DNA of 14,804 nucleotides from Nitrospira lenta. GTDB taxonomy: Bacteria; Nitrospirota; Nitrospiria; Nitrospirales; Nitrospiraceae. The notes beneath the pieces are model-generated. The model had not been told where the DNA came from. It searched no databases and saw only the letters and a list, made by a program, of their open reading frames with translations. The stretch covers positions 1-14,804 of the forward strand of contig CAMDRK010000028.1 of the NCBI GenBank assembly GCA_945906715.1, in the 5' to 3' direction. The position numbers and the translations under genes were made by a program. How positions within the stretch are numbered: position 1 is the stretch's first letter; each line of letters starts with the position of its first letter. Shown in pieces: positions 5,265 to 12,382 of this stretch.

Positions 5265-8089
5265 TACACCCTATCTGCTGCCTCGTAGGCCTCTTGAAGC
5301 AGTTGGGCCACATGCTTAACCTCTGCTGTGCCATGCAGTCCTGTACTCAATTGAATCATGCAGGCAGGGCAACTCGTGGCCACAACTTCGGCGCCGCTTT
5401 GTTCGACTGCCCGCCGCTTACGCTCGACAATGCGCTGCGACGTCTCGAAATCCTTCACGAGATAGGTTCCGGCTCCACCAGCGCAGCGATCGGCATCCGG
5501 CATCTCCACATACTCCACGCCCGGCAAACCTCGCAGAATCGCACGTGGCTCCTTCGTGACTCCGGCGGCTCGAAGATGGCAGGAGGAATGATAGGCCACT
5601 TTGCACTTCGCGGATTGCGGACTGGCCATGGCCGGTTTCACCGGCGATTGTGACACAAACTCTGAAATATGTGTGACCCGTTTCGCCAAGGCCTGAGCCG
5701 CCGCCTGCTCCGGCTCACCGGCAAACAGAGTTGGATAGTCCTTCAGCATGAGGGTGCAGGAGGCGCAGCCGGTCACTACCTTGTCGTACCTAGCCATTGA
5801 TAGGAGATTGACCCGTGCCCCTTCTTTAGCCAGCGCGCGATGCCCATAGGTTTCGATCGGCGTCCCGGAACAGCGTTGCGGCGGCAGATCCGGCTCGACA
5901 CCATGTTTTCGCAGCACGGCGACCACGGCATCCCCCACCCCATCATCGAAGTAGTTGGCCGCGCAGCCATGGAAATAGGCTACCGGGGAGCGGGCGACTT
6001 GCCCAGCCTGGGGAATCAGCTCGGGATAACGGTCACGAAGATGTCGCTTCGCGAGTCGCGGCAGCACCAGCTGAGGAGAGAACCGTGCCGTTTCGGCGAG
6101 ACCCCGCATGAACGGCTTCGTCAGACGATCGAGTAGACGCCGCATCAGAGGCCGATCCCATATCGATTGATACCTCGCGAGAAGCTTTAAGAATCGCTCG
6201 AATATTGCTGTTCGTGCATGGAAACGAAAGATGATACCAGCCGTTTTATTCGGGTGCTCGGCGCGCCGATCCAGGATGAGCTGGGATACGTCGACACCGG
6301 CCGGGCAGGCGGTGCGACAGGACTTACAGTTGAGGCAGGCCTCTACGACTCGCTTCGAATTGAGATAGCTATAGTTCTTATCGGTGACGATTTCGAACCA
6401 GCCCCGCGAACTCATGTCTTCCGATTGAAACACGTCGTAGACCGGGCAGACGGCGTTGCACTTGGCGCAGGTCGCGCAGGATTTCGACAATCGCTCATAG
6501 TCGATATGGTCCGTGAAGGGCCGGTCGCTGATCTTGATGCCGGGATTGAGCACCCCTGCAGGATCGAAGCTCTGCTTCACCCGCACAAACAGGTCGTACA
6601 GTTCCGGACCGAACATCGTCTTGACATATTCTGCGCGCACCCGGCCATCTCCATGCTCCCCGCAGATCGAGCCGCCGAAGCGGCCTAAGACCGTTTGGTG
6701 TATCTCGTGATAGCCCTGCACCATCTTTTGAAAATCGGCTTTGTCGTTGACGTCGAGCAAGGGAATGACGTGGGCGTTCCCATTCCCGATATGCCCGAAA
6801 ATCGCGACTGGCACATGCTGCCCGGCAAAGAACTCTTCCAGATACCGGATCAGTTCGCTGATCCGTTCAGCCGGCACCACCACGTCGTCGACAAAATTGA
6901 CGGGCTTCTTCTTGGGATCGAATCGATATAGGGTAGGATAGAGCGCCTTGCGGGCCTTCCACAATTGCTCTCGTTGCTCAGGATCGAACGCGATCACGGG
7001 ATCGGACGTGAGGCGATAACGGCGACAGATCTCGATCATGCGCTCAGCCGGTGCGCGGAGATCGGTCCCTGCCGCGTCAGCATCTAACTCCACCAGCAGG
7101 GTGGCAGCCGCATCTGCCGGGATGCCGTGCTTCGCCCGTCCGATCAAATTGAGCGTGTTGGCATCCATCACTTCCAACGCGCTCGGACTCAACTCCAGCA
7201 ACTGCGGCACCGCATCTCCCACATCTTCCAAACGGTAAAAATGAATCAGCGCCGTGAGGGTCGCATGGGGCTTTTCGACCAGCCTAATCGTCGCTTCGCT
7301 AAACAGACCGAGCGTGCCCTCACTGCCGACAAAAAGCTTGGGAAGATCGAAGCAGCCTCGAGCAAGTCCATCGACGAGGCTGAAGAGGTTGTAGCCACAA
7401 CTGTTCTTGCTGACCGTCGGACGTTTCTGTGCGATCAACGCGGCATGGTCTTGTAGCATCGCCCGTAAATCGTGAAGCGGCCTGTGCGCCTTCAGCAGAT
7501 CGGCGCAGTTCGGATCGTCTAGCCCATACGACTTCGCATCAAGCCACTCGCCGGACTGCAGGCAGACACGTAGCGCCTCCACGTTATCTTTGACGGCGCC
7601 GTACCGCAGCGTGTGGGGACCGGACGAATTGTTCGCCAACATCCCTCCGAGCTTGCACATCTCTCCGCTAGAAGGGTCGGGGCCGAATAACAGACCGTCA
7701 CGCGCCAGTTGTTTATTGAGTTCGGCCAGAACGATTCCCGGTTGCACACGAGCCCAGCGCTCATCTCGATTCAATTCCAGCACCCGATTCAGGCGGGAGA
7801 CGTCTAGAATAATTCCTGACCCGATCGCCGAGCCGGTCAAATTCGTCCCCGCGGCGCGCGGCGTCAGCGGGATGCCACGTTCTACGGCATACCGCACCGT
7901 CGCGGCGATATCCTCCTCGGACTCGACAAGCACAACAGCCTGAGGTGTCATCCGATAGATGCTCGCATCCACCGCATAGGCAGTGAGCGTCGAATAGTCG
8001 TCCTTGACTTTCTCCACGCCTAAGGCAGCTCGGAGGTCCGAAGCAACGGCGCGGGAACGTTCAGGCAAGATGAGAGTTGGCGCAGTCAT
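5264..8089 (-). CDS. FAD-linked 2-hydroxyacid dehydrogenase fused to Fe-S/CCG subunit (GlcD-GlcF type)
   Basis: A 941-aa fusion that probably oxidises a 2-hydroxyacid (glycolate, D-lactate or D-2-hydroxyglutarate) and passes electrons to a quinone or carrier. N-terminal FAD_binding_4 domain with loop PRAAGTNLTGSA (78-89); FAD-oxidase C-terminal domain with GHIGNGNAH (432-440) and CGEHGDGR (477-484); two 4Fe-4S motifs CX2CX2CX3C at C538/541/544/548 and C585/588/591/595; then two CCG-type domains (C709...C740...C775/C778 and C837...C869...C907/C910). Where many relatives have adjacent Cys-Cys-Gly, this one has RCSG (739-742) and RCAG (868-871). ATG 8089 places the FAD domain at the expected distance, but its Shine-Dalgarno is weak. 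It is divergent from a glyoxylate-reductase-type gene. The exact substrate cannot be read from the sequence. Confidence 0.9.
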   Translation of the reverse strand: MTAPTLILPERSRAVASDLRAALGVEKVKDDYSTLTAYAVDASIYRMTPQAVVLVESEEDIAATVRYAVERGIPLTPRAAGTNLTGSAIGSGIILDVSRLNRVLELNRDERWARVQPGIVLAELNKQLARDGLLFGPDPSSGEMCKLGGMLANNSSGPHTLRYGAVKDNVEALRVCLQSGEWLDAKSYGLDDPNCADLLKAHRPLHDLRAMLQDHAALIAQKRPTVSKNSCGYNLFSLVDGLARGCFDLPKLFVGSEGTLGLFSEATIRLVEKPHATLTALIHFYRLEDVGDAVPQLLELSPSALEVMDANTLNLIGRAKHGIPADAAATLLVELDADAAGTDLRAPAERMIEICRRYRLTSDPVIAFDPEQREQLWKARKALYPTLYRFDPKKKPVNFVDDVVVPAERISELIRYLEEFFAGQHVPVAIFGHIGNGNAHVIPLLDVNDKADFQKMVQGYHEIHQTVLGRFGGSICGEHGDGRVRAEYVKTMFGPELYDLFVRVKQSFDPAGVLNPGIKISDRPFTDHIDYERLSKSCATCAKCNAVCPVYDVFQSEDMSSRGWFEIVTDKNYSYLNSKRVVEACLNCKSCRTACPAGVDVSQLILDRRAEHPNKTAGIIFRFHARTAIFERFLKLLARYQSIWDRPLMRRLLDRLTKPFMRGLAETARFSPQLVLPRLAKRHLRDRYPELIPQAGQVARSPVAYFHGCAANYFDDGVGDAVVAVLRKHGVEPDLPPQRCSGTPIETYGHRALAKEGARVNLLSMARYDKVVTGCASCTLMLKDYPTLFAGEPEQAAAQALAKRVTHISEFVSQSPVKPAMASPQSAKCKVAYHSSCHLRAAGVTKEPRAILRGLPGVEYVEMPDADRCAGGAGTYLVKDFETSQRIVERKRRAVEQSGAEVVATSCPACMIQLSTGLHGTAEVKHVAQLLQEAYEAADRV

Positions 8090-8148
8090 AATAGAGCGGG
8101 TCGCTCATTCTAGATGGACTCGTGAGGCCAGTACAAGGCCGGGGCAAC

Positions 8149-8319
8149 TCCGGTCTATCTGGTCTATCTCGTTTGTCTGGTCTATTTGGTCTGTCTCGTG
8201 CGTTTGCTTGAACGAAACTAACCAGATGAACCAGACAACTCGACAGACCGAATAGACCGGATAGACCGGACAGACCAAATGAACAAGACAGACTAGCAGC
8301 CTTTTTCAGCATACTGTTA
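8149..8319. repeat. 9-bp-period hairpin element, copy 2, with CTTTTTCAGC tail
   Basis: Left arm in 9-nt steps: GGTCTATCT (8152-8160), again (8161-8169), CGTTTGTCT (8170-8178), GGTCTATTT (8179-8187), GGTCTGTCT (8188-8196). The right arm from 8221 also steps by 9: CCGAATAGA (8248-8256), CCGGATAGA (8257-8265), CCGGACAGA (8266-8274). The centre at 8195-8232 nearly equals the reverse complement of the copy 3 centre. After the right arm comes GCAGCCTTTTTCAGCATACT (8297-8316). The element occupies most of the gap between two divergent gene starts, so it sits in a promoter region and cannot simply be a terminator. Confidence 0.85.
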
Positions 8320-8347
8320 AGATGTGCGCCGATAGGAGCGGATACCT

Positions 8348-9313
8348 GTGACCGACCGACGCCCCACCCTTTATCTTTCACGTCTTCTCCCCGATCCCGT
8401 CATGGCCGTCGTGCGGGAGCGGTTCCAGTTGGTGCAGGAACCGCTCGATGCATTACCGACTCCCCTGGCGCTTCGCGAGGGCCTCTGCCAAGCCGATGCC
8501 GCGATCGTGACCCTGGGCGATCTCATCGACGCCGAAACTATTCATGCAGCCACTCGGCTGAAAATTTTGGCAAACTATGCGGTTGGGTATAACAATATCG
8601 ATCTTGCTGCCGTGCGTGCGCGTGGTCTCATCGTCACAAATACTCCCGACGTCTTAACGGATGCCACAGCAGACCTGACCTGGGCGTTGATCTTGGCGAC
8701 GGCGCGCCGCATCGTCGAAGGTGACGCCCTCGTTCGATCTGGTCAATGGACTGGGTGGAGCCCCACGCAACTCATGGGAGCGGAAGTCTCAGGCAAGACG
8801 CTGGGGATTATCGGCATGGGACGGATCGGGCAAGCGGTGGCTCAACGCGCGGTAGGGTTTCGCATGCCGGTGCGCTACCACACACGTCAACCTAATGCCG
8901 CCACCTCATTCCCCTGTGAGTGGGCGTACCGATCGCTAAAAGATCTCCTCGGCGAATCCGATATGGTAACGATCCATGTGCCGCTCACGCCCAACACTCA
9001 TCATCTGATCGGCGCGCGTGAATTGGCATGGATGAAACCCACCGCCTTCCTCATCAATACCGCTCGTGGCCCAATCGTCGATGAAGGAGCGGTGGTCAAC
9101 AGCCTCAAGATTGGAATTATCGCGGGTGCGGGACTCGACGTCTATGAGCAGGAGCCGGCCATCCACTCAGCATTGGCCGAACTGAAACAGGTGGTGCTGC
9201 TTCCCCATCTAGGATCTGCCACCCTGCACGCGAGGGTTCAGATGGGACTGGTCTGTTTAAAGAATGTTCAAGCTGTGCTTGACGGGCATCCGGCTCCGAA
9301 CCACGTTCAGTAG
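8348..9313 (+). CDS. D-isomer-specific 2-hydroxyacid dehydrogenase, glyoxylate/hydroxypyruvate reductase type
   Basis: A 321-aa cytosolic NAD(P)H-dependent enzyme that reduces a 2-oxoacid (best guess glyoxylate or hydroxypyruvate) to the D-2-hydroxyacid. Visible: NYAVGYNNID (76-85), Rossmann motif GMGRIG (156-161) in TLGIIGMGRIG, then INTARGPIVDE with catalytic Arg240, the YEQEP segment with Glu269, and LLPHLGSAT with His287. The Arg/Glu/His triad and spacing match the GyaR/GhrB group, and the length is typical. Start GTG 8348 is supported by AGGAG about 10 nt upstream and by the position of the N-terminal strand (PTLYLSRLLP). It is divergent from the FAD/Fe-S oxidase, which would catalyse the reverse type of reaction. 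A formate or phosphoglycerate dehydrogenase is less likely from motif details. The stop directly abuts repeat copy 3. Confidence 0.9.
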   Translation: MTDRRPTLYLSRLLPDPVMAVVRERFQLVQEPLDALPTPLALREGLCQADAAIVTLGDLIDAETIHAATRLKILANYAVGYNNIDLAAVRARGLIVTNTPDVLTDATADLTWALILATARRIVEGDALVRSGQWTGWSPTQLMGAEVSGKTLGIIGMGRIGQAVAQRAVGFRMPVRYHTRQPNAATSFPCEWAYRSLKDLLGESDMVTIHVPLTPNTHHLIGARELAWMKPTAFLINTARGPIVDEGAVVNSLKIGIIAGAGLDVYEQEPAIHSALAELKQVVLLPHLGSATLHARVQMGLVCLKNVQAVLDGHPAPNHVQ

Positions 9314-9440
9314 CCTGGTCTATCTGGTCTATTCAGTCTGTCAGGTCCATCTGGTTAGTTTCGTTCAACCAAACACACGAGATAGACCAGATAGACTAGA
9401 CAGACGAGACAGACTGACGGGCTTTTTCAGCGCCCTGCTA
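9314..9440. repeat. 9-bp-period hairpin element, copy 3, filling a convergent gap
   Basis: Left arm: GGTCTATCT (9317-9325), GGTCTATTC (9326-9334), AGTCTGTCA (9335-9343), GGTCCATCT (9344-9352). The right arm (about 9379-9416) is the AGATAGACC-type complement. The centre, 9344-9381, is the reverse complement of the copy 2 centre with three differences. The end, GGGCTTTTTCAGCGCCCT (9419-9436), repeats the tail of copy 2. The element begins right after the dehydrogenase stop (9311-9313), and its tail reaches into the stop codon of the TPR gene (9438-9440), so it is the whole intergenic region between two convergent genes. Confidence 0.87.
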
Positions 9441-11687
9441 ATTTCCGTAGCGAAACACAGCGGTGGGTTGATCTGGGGCCCTGCGTGCGCGAGTCAATTC
9501 GAGCCGTTGCGGTACGTCATGGAAGGTCGGAATCGATTCGTAAATTTCAGCAGCCCGACTCCACTGTTCTTGGGCTTCGTAAAGTAGGCCGAGCTCATAG
9601 CGAATGGCTTGCGCCTTGGTCCCTTGGCACTTCGGATCTTTCAGCAACAGTTCGAGCTGTGCGCTCGCCGACTGACCTTTTCCCTGTTCTTTCAAACAAA
9701 TCGCAGTCATGAGACAAGAATCCAGAAAAAAGTCCTGGCCCTTCATCGAAAGACCAAATTCTTCCTTCGCTTCATCCAGCAACCCCATGTTCTTGTACGC
9801 CACTCCCAGCATGTAGTGAGTCTCCGGATTAACCTCGTCCACAAGTGGAATAGGAACCGGCGTCTCGACGGCAGGGATCGATACGCGCGGTTTCGCTGAA
9901 AACATCCCGGCCCATTTGGCAATCAACGGGCTAGCCGGGGCCAGTTCTTTGACTTTGGCATAGAGACTTGCCGGTTGATTCGGGAGCTCATCGTTTGGAT
10001 GAACCAGGAGCAATTCGAGGGCGCGGGAATATTGCAAGGCTGCGCCGGCGGTATCTCCCTTGGCTTCGAGCAGAGAGCCGAACAATTCTCGAGCCTCTGC
10101 ATGATCAGGCTGCGCCGTAACCAAGCGACTGAGCCATTCTTCCGCCTCAGCTTGCTGACCGGCCTTCAGATAAACCTGGAACTGCTCGCGCGTTGAGAGG
10201 ACAGGTGGAGCAGGAACGATTGGGTCTGCCGCCCTCAATGCCGGCACCCATAGCTGGTCCGGCTCGGGAACAGACCACGAGAACTCACTGTTTCGCGCGA
10301 TCGGTTTAGGTTCTGCAAACGCAGGCTCAGGTTCGGCGACTGAGATTTTCCTATCGTCTTGTAGCGAGGCGACCTTGGGGGCCAACATCCAGGGATCGTC
10401 CGGTTCCGTTCCAGTCCATAAACCGTTTGGTTCACTTTGCGGCACCGAAGTGGCCGTGCCTGCCGCAGTCTGAGGCTCCGTCGGTGCGGGCGATTCAGCG
10501 GAGATCTCGCCCCTCATCAGCGCAGAGAGTTTCGCGACAATGGGATTGTCTGGAGCAAGCGACTTGACCTTCTCAAATATTTCTTCGTGAAGAGTGGGCA
10601 TGCCTGGCTCCGGATGCTGGAGCAACAGTTCGATCGCTTTCCCATACTGAAGCACAGCGTTGCCGACGTCGCCTTTCTCTTCGTAGAGCTCTCCATAAAG
10701 TTCAATAATTGCAATCGACAGCGGTTCGACCGCTAAGACTTCGGTGATCAGCGATTCTGCCTTCACATAATCTTGTGCCCGTAAGGCCGCCCCTGCAAGA
10801 TAGCGATATTCGCCAAGCGCCACCTGCAGGTCTCCGCGGTGCAAATGCAACTTGGCCAGTAATTGACAGACCTCCGGATTGCCAGGCTCTTTGGTCAGCA
10901 ACTGATTGAGAATCGCCTCGGCTCCGGTAAATTGTTTGTCTTCGATGCGACGAGTGGCTTCCAACAGCAGACTGGGTGGCTCGACGTTCTTGGACGGGCC
11001 TTTTGCAGAACGGGGTTCCACCTTTGGGGCAGCGCTATGACTCCCAGCCGCCTTTTTGAATTGTTCGATGAATTGGACTGCCTCACTATTGGCAGAATCA
11101 ATTTTCAAGACCGCTTCATACGCATCCTTTGCCTCAGCATAGCGCTGTTGTGCTGACCGCTCACGCCCTAGCTGTAAATAGACGGTCGTGGCTTCGCCCT
11201 GCAAATTTTCTTGCAGGCATAATTCCGCCACCCGTTGCTGAGCGTCTAGATTCAATGGGTCCTGGTTGACGATTTTCTTGTAAATGTCCAACGCGGCTTT
11301 GCTTTTTCCCGCTTTGATGTAGTGTTTGCCGAGGGTGAGATAATCTTGAACTGCACTACTCAGCAGACCACGTTCAACATTGAGATCTCCCAGATGCCGG
11401 AATACCTCATATTGTAAAGGATCGAGCTTTAAAACCTTCTTGTACGTCGCGATGGCCTTGAGGGTAGCCCCTTCGGCACGGAAGGCACTGGCCGATTGTA
11501 TAAACGCCGTCACGGCATCGTTCGTGGCGTTACGTTTGAGATGTAACTCCCCAATTGAATTGAAGATACTCCCATCGCCCGGCGACTCAATCGAGAGCTT
11601 CTTCCATTCTGCAATGGCGGCGTCGAATTGACCTCGTGACGCAAAGAGTTGCGCATTCTTTAAAACGCTGCTGCGGTCGATCGGCAA
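9438..11687 (-). CDS. Tetratricopeptide-repeat protein, 749 aa, with internal duplication
   Basis: A probable cytoplasmic scaffold made of TPR helices. The N-terminal part (about 5-215) carries consecutive TPRs, for example AIATYKKVLKLDPLQYEVFR and ALDIYKKIVNQDPLNLDAQQ. A second TPR block spans about 240-390, and a third about 500-595 and 620-725. A Pro/Ala/Glu-rich linker (394-497) joins the blocks. Residues 330-393 and 536-598 are clear duplicates, both containing GD..(G)A.LQY..A(I/L)ELLL.HP followed by KVK.LAP..P..AK. No signal peptide or membrane segment is seen. The start is TTG 11687: GGGAGG sits 7 nt upstream and the reading frame fits the first TPR. Binding partner and process are unknown; the neighbours give no clue. 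Confidence 0.88.
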   Translation of the reverse strand: MPIDRSSVLKNAQLFASRGQFDAAIAEWKKLSIESPGDGSIFNSIGELHLKRNATNDAVTAFIQSASAFRAEGATLKAIATYKKVLKLDPLQYEVFRHLGDLNVERGLLSSAVQDYLTLGKHYIKAGKSKAALDIYKKIVNQDPLNLDAQQRVAELCLQENLQGEATTVYLQLGRERSAQQRYAEAKDAYEAVLKIDSANSEAVQFIEQFKKAAGSHSAAPKVEPRSAKGPSKNVEPPSLLLEATRRIEDKQFTGAEAILNQLLTKEPGNPEVCQLLAKLHLHRGDLQVALGEYRYLAGAALRAQDYVKAESLITEVLAVEPLSIAIIELYGELYEEKGDVGNAVLQYGKAIELLLQHPEPGMPTLHEEIFEKVKSLAPDNPIVAKLSALMRGEISAESPAPTEPQTAAGTATSVPQSEPNGLWTGTEPDDPWMLAPKVASLQDDRKISVAEPEPAFAEPKPIARNSEFSWSVPEPDQLWVPALRAADPIVPAPPVLSTREQFQVYLKAGQQAEAEEWLSRLVTAQPDHAEARELFGSLLEAKGDTAGAALQYSRALELLLVHPNDELPNQPASLYAKVKELAPASPLIAKWAGMFSAKPRVSIPAVETPVPIPLVDEVNPETHYMLGVAYKNMGLLDEAKEEFGLSMKGQDFFLDSCLMTAICLKEQGKGQSASAQLELLLKDPKCQGTKAQAIRYELGLLYEAQEQWSRAAEIYESIPTFHDVPQRLELTRARRAPDQPTAVFRYGN

Positions 11688-11700
11688 GTCAGACCTCCCT
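11675..11700 (-). promoter_or_regulatory. Strong Shine-Dalgarno before a TTG start
   Basis: On the minus strand the sequence is AGGGAGGTCTGACTTGCCG. A full anti-16S match (AGGGAGG) sits 6-7 nt before TTG 11685-11687. This decides the start of the TPR gene, which has no ATG near the beginning of its homologous region. Confidence 0.8.
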
Positions 11701-11802
11701 AACAGATGAAACGCTAACAGCGTCGATGGGTATTGTCAACGAAATGGGGCATTTAGCCCTCAATATATGCGGGAGACGGGCGGGGTAACAGGGGTAAGAG
11801 AA

Positions 11803-11926
11803 GTTCTGAGTTCTGAGTTCTGAGTTCTGAGTTCTGAGTTCTGAGTTCTGAGTTGGAAGACGAGTGTGGAGAGTGCTGAGTGCTATGACACTGGTGAGAA
11901 TGTTGAATGCTGAATGGTCAATGCTT
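11803..11926. repeat. 7-bp tandem repeat tract, perfect then decaying in phase
   Basis: GTTCTGA is repeated seven times without error from 11803 to 11851, followed by GTT. The 7-bp register then continues imperfectly: GAGTTGG (11850-11856), AAGACGA, GTGTGGA, GAGTGCT (11871-11877), GAGTGCT (11878-11884), ATGACAC, TGGTGAG, AATGTTG (11899-11905), AATGCTG, AATGGTC, AATGCTT (11920-11926). It lies in the leader region of the TPR gene, 116 bp or more before its start, and is not inside a plausible coding sequence. Confidence 0.9.
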
Positions 11927-12002
11927 GGAACCGGATTGGACCCGATGGTTTCCGGACATTCACCATTGACCATCTGTTAGATCTCGTCAGCCTTCGTTTC
12001 GC

Positions 12003-12033
12003 GCTGGTCTCGCACGTCTTGCTGGTCTCGCGC
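12003..12033 (+). repeat. Short GC-rich 9-nt-period tract
   Basis: GCTGGTCTCGC occurs twice, at 12003-12013 and 12021-12031, 18 nt apart. Between and after them the 9-nt steps GTCTCGCAC, GTCTTGCTG, GTCTCGCGC are visible. This resembles the right arm of the 4741-4835 element, but I see no complementary arm nearby, so it may be half of a former hairpin element. Confidence 0.5.
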
Positions 12034-12039
12034 ACACTT

Positions 12040-12078
12040 CAGAAACAGAAAGGCCTGCCCGAGAAAATAGGCAGGCCT
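12040..12078 (-). terminator. Intrinsic terminator of the cold-shock gene
   Basis: On the minus strand the stem AGGCCTGCC (12078-12070) and GGCAGGCCT (12059-12051) is a perfect 9-bp GC-rich hairpin with a 10-nt loop, followed by the T-rich TTCTGTTTCTG. It starts about 32 bp after the cold-shock stop codon. This is the clearest intrinsic terminator in the window. Confidence 0.88.
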
Positions 12079-12109
12079 CCCTGTGACACGATGTGGGAGA
12101 TTGAAAAGG

Positions 12110-12328
12110 TTACGATTCGGCGACGGCCGCCTTCAAGACATTCGACGCCTGAGGCCCCTTTGCCCCTTGCACGACTTCAAACTCGACGTTTTCTCCTTCT
12201 TTCAAGCTCTTGAATCCTTCTCCTTGCAACGCAGAATAATGTACGAAGACATCATCTCCGCTCTCAAGACGAATGAACCCAAATCCCTTGCGATCGTTGA
12301 ACCACTTGACCGTACCTTTCGTCTTCAC
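12110..12328 (-). CDS. Cold-shock domain protein (CspA family)
   Basis: A 72-aa single cold-shock domain, an OB-fold that binds single-stranded RNA or DNA and loosens mRNA structure. RNP1 KGFGFI (14-19) and RNP2 VFVHY (27-31) are intact, with the typical start GTVKWFND and the EGENVEFEV strand. Length is standard. The start is GTG 12328, preceded by GAGGAAAGGGGG 5 nt upstream. The 5' leader holds a 7-bp stem-loop (12349-12355 with 12364-12370) and a perfect 12-bp palindrome GGTTCCGGAACC (12371-12382), so the mRNA leader may be structured, as in many csp genes. It is monocistronic, with its own terminator. Whether it is cold-inducible cannot be told from the sequence. Confidence 0.95.
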   Translation of the reverse strand: MKTKGTVKWFNDRKGFGFIRLESGDDVFVHYSALQGEGFKSLKEGENVEFEVVQGAKGPQASNVLKAAVAES

Positions 12329-12348
12329 AGAAACCCCCTTTCCTCAAC

Positions 12349-12382
12349 AGCCACGCTTAGTTACGTGGCTGGTTCCGGAACC
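12349..12382 (-). promoter_or_regulatory. Stem-loop plus 12-bp palindrome in the cold-shock gene leader
   Basis: AGCCACG (12349-12355) pairs with CGTGGCT (12364-12370) around an 8-nt loop. Immediately next to it is the perfect palindrome GGTTCCGGAACC (12371-12382). Both lie 20-55 nt before the GTG start. The palindrome could be an operator for a dimeric regulator, or both could be part of an RNA thermo-responsive leader; these roles are inference. Confidence 0.5.

Larger units (their letters stand above)
11688..12109. other. Gene-free interval upstream of the TPR gene
   Basis: This 422-bp stretch contains, from right to left, the cold-shock gene terminator (12040-12078), a short 9-nt-period GC-rich tract (12003-12033), a perfect 10-bp inverted pair ATGGTCAATG (11914-11923) with CATTGACCAT (11964-11973), the 7-bp tandem repeat tract (11803-11926) and the leader of the TPR gene. 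The open frame 11689-11973 on the minus strand is an artefact of the repeat (it reads as repeated LRTQNSE). No promoter boxes could be called reliably. Confidence 0.6.

Noticed and set aside
5129..5653. Open frame on the plus strand over repeat copy 1 and the oxidase 3' end
   Set aside because: It is antisense to the oxidase and kept open by the 9-bp repeat; it has no ribosome-binding site or family signature.
5136..9440. CRISPR array
   Set aside because: The 9-bp units are contiguous and imperfect, with no unique spacers of constant length and no cas genes.
8090..9440. Composite transposon bounded by repeat copies 2 and 3
   Set aside because: The enclosed gene is an ordinary dehydrogenase, no transposase is present, and a third copy lies outside; simple dispersal of repeats explains it.
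11689..11973. 94-codon open frame on the minus strand
   Set aside because: Its middle is the heptamer repeat translated as repeated LRTQNSE, and it ends at the TPR gene's own ribosome-binding site.
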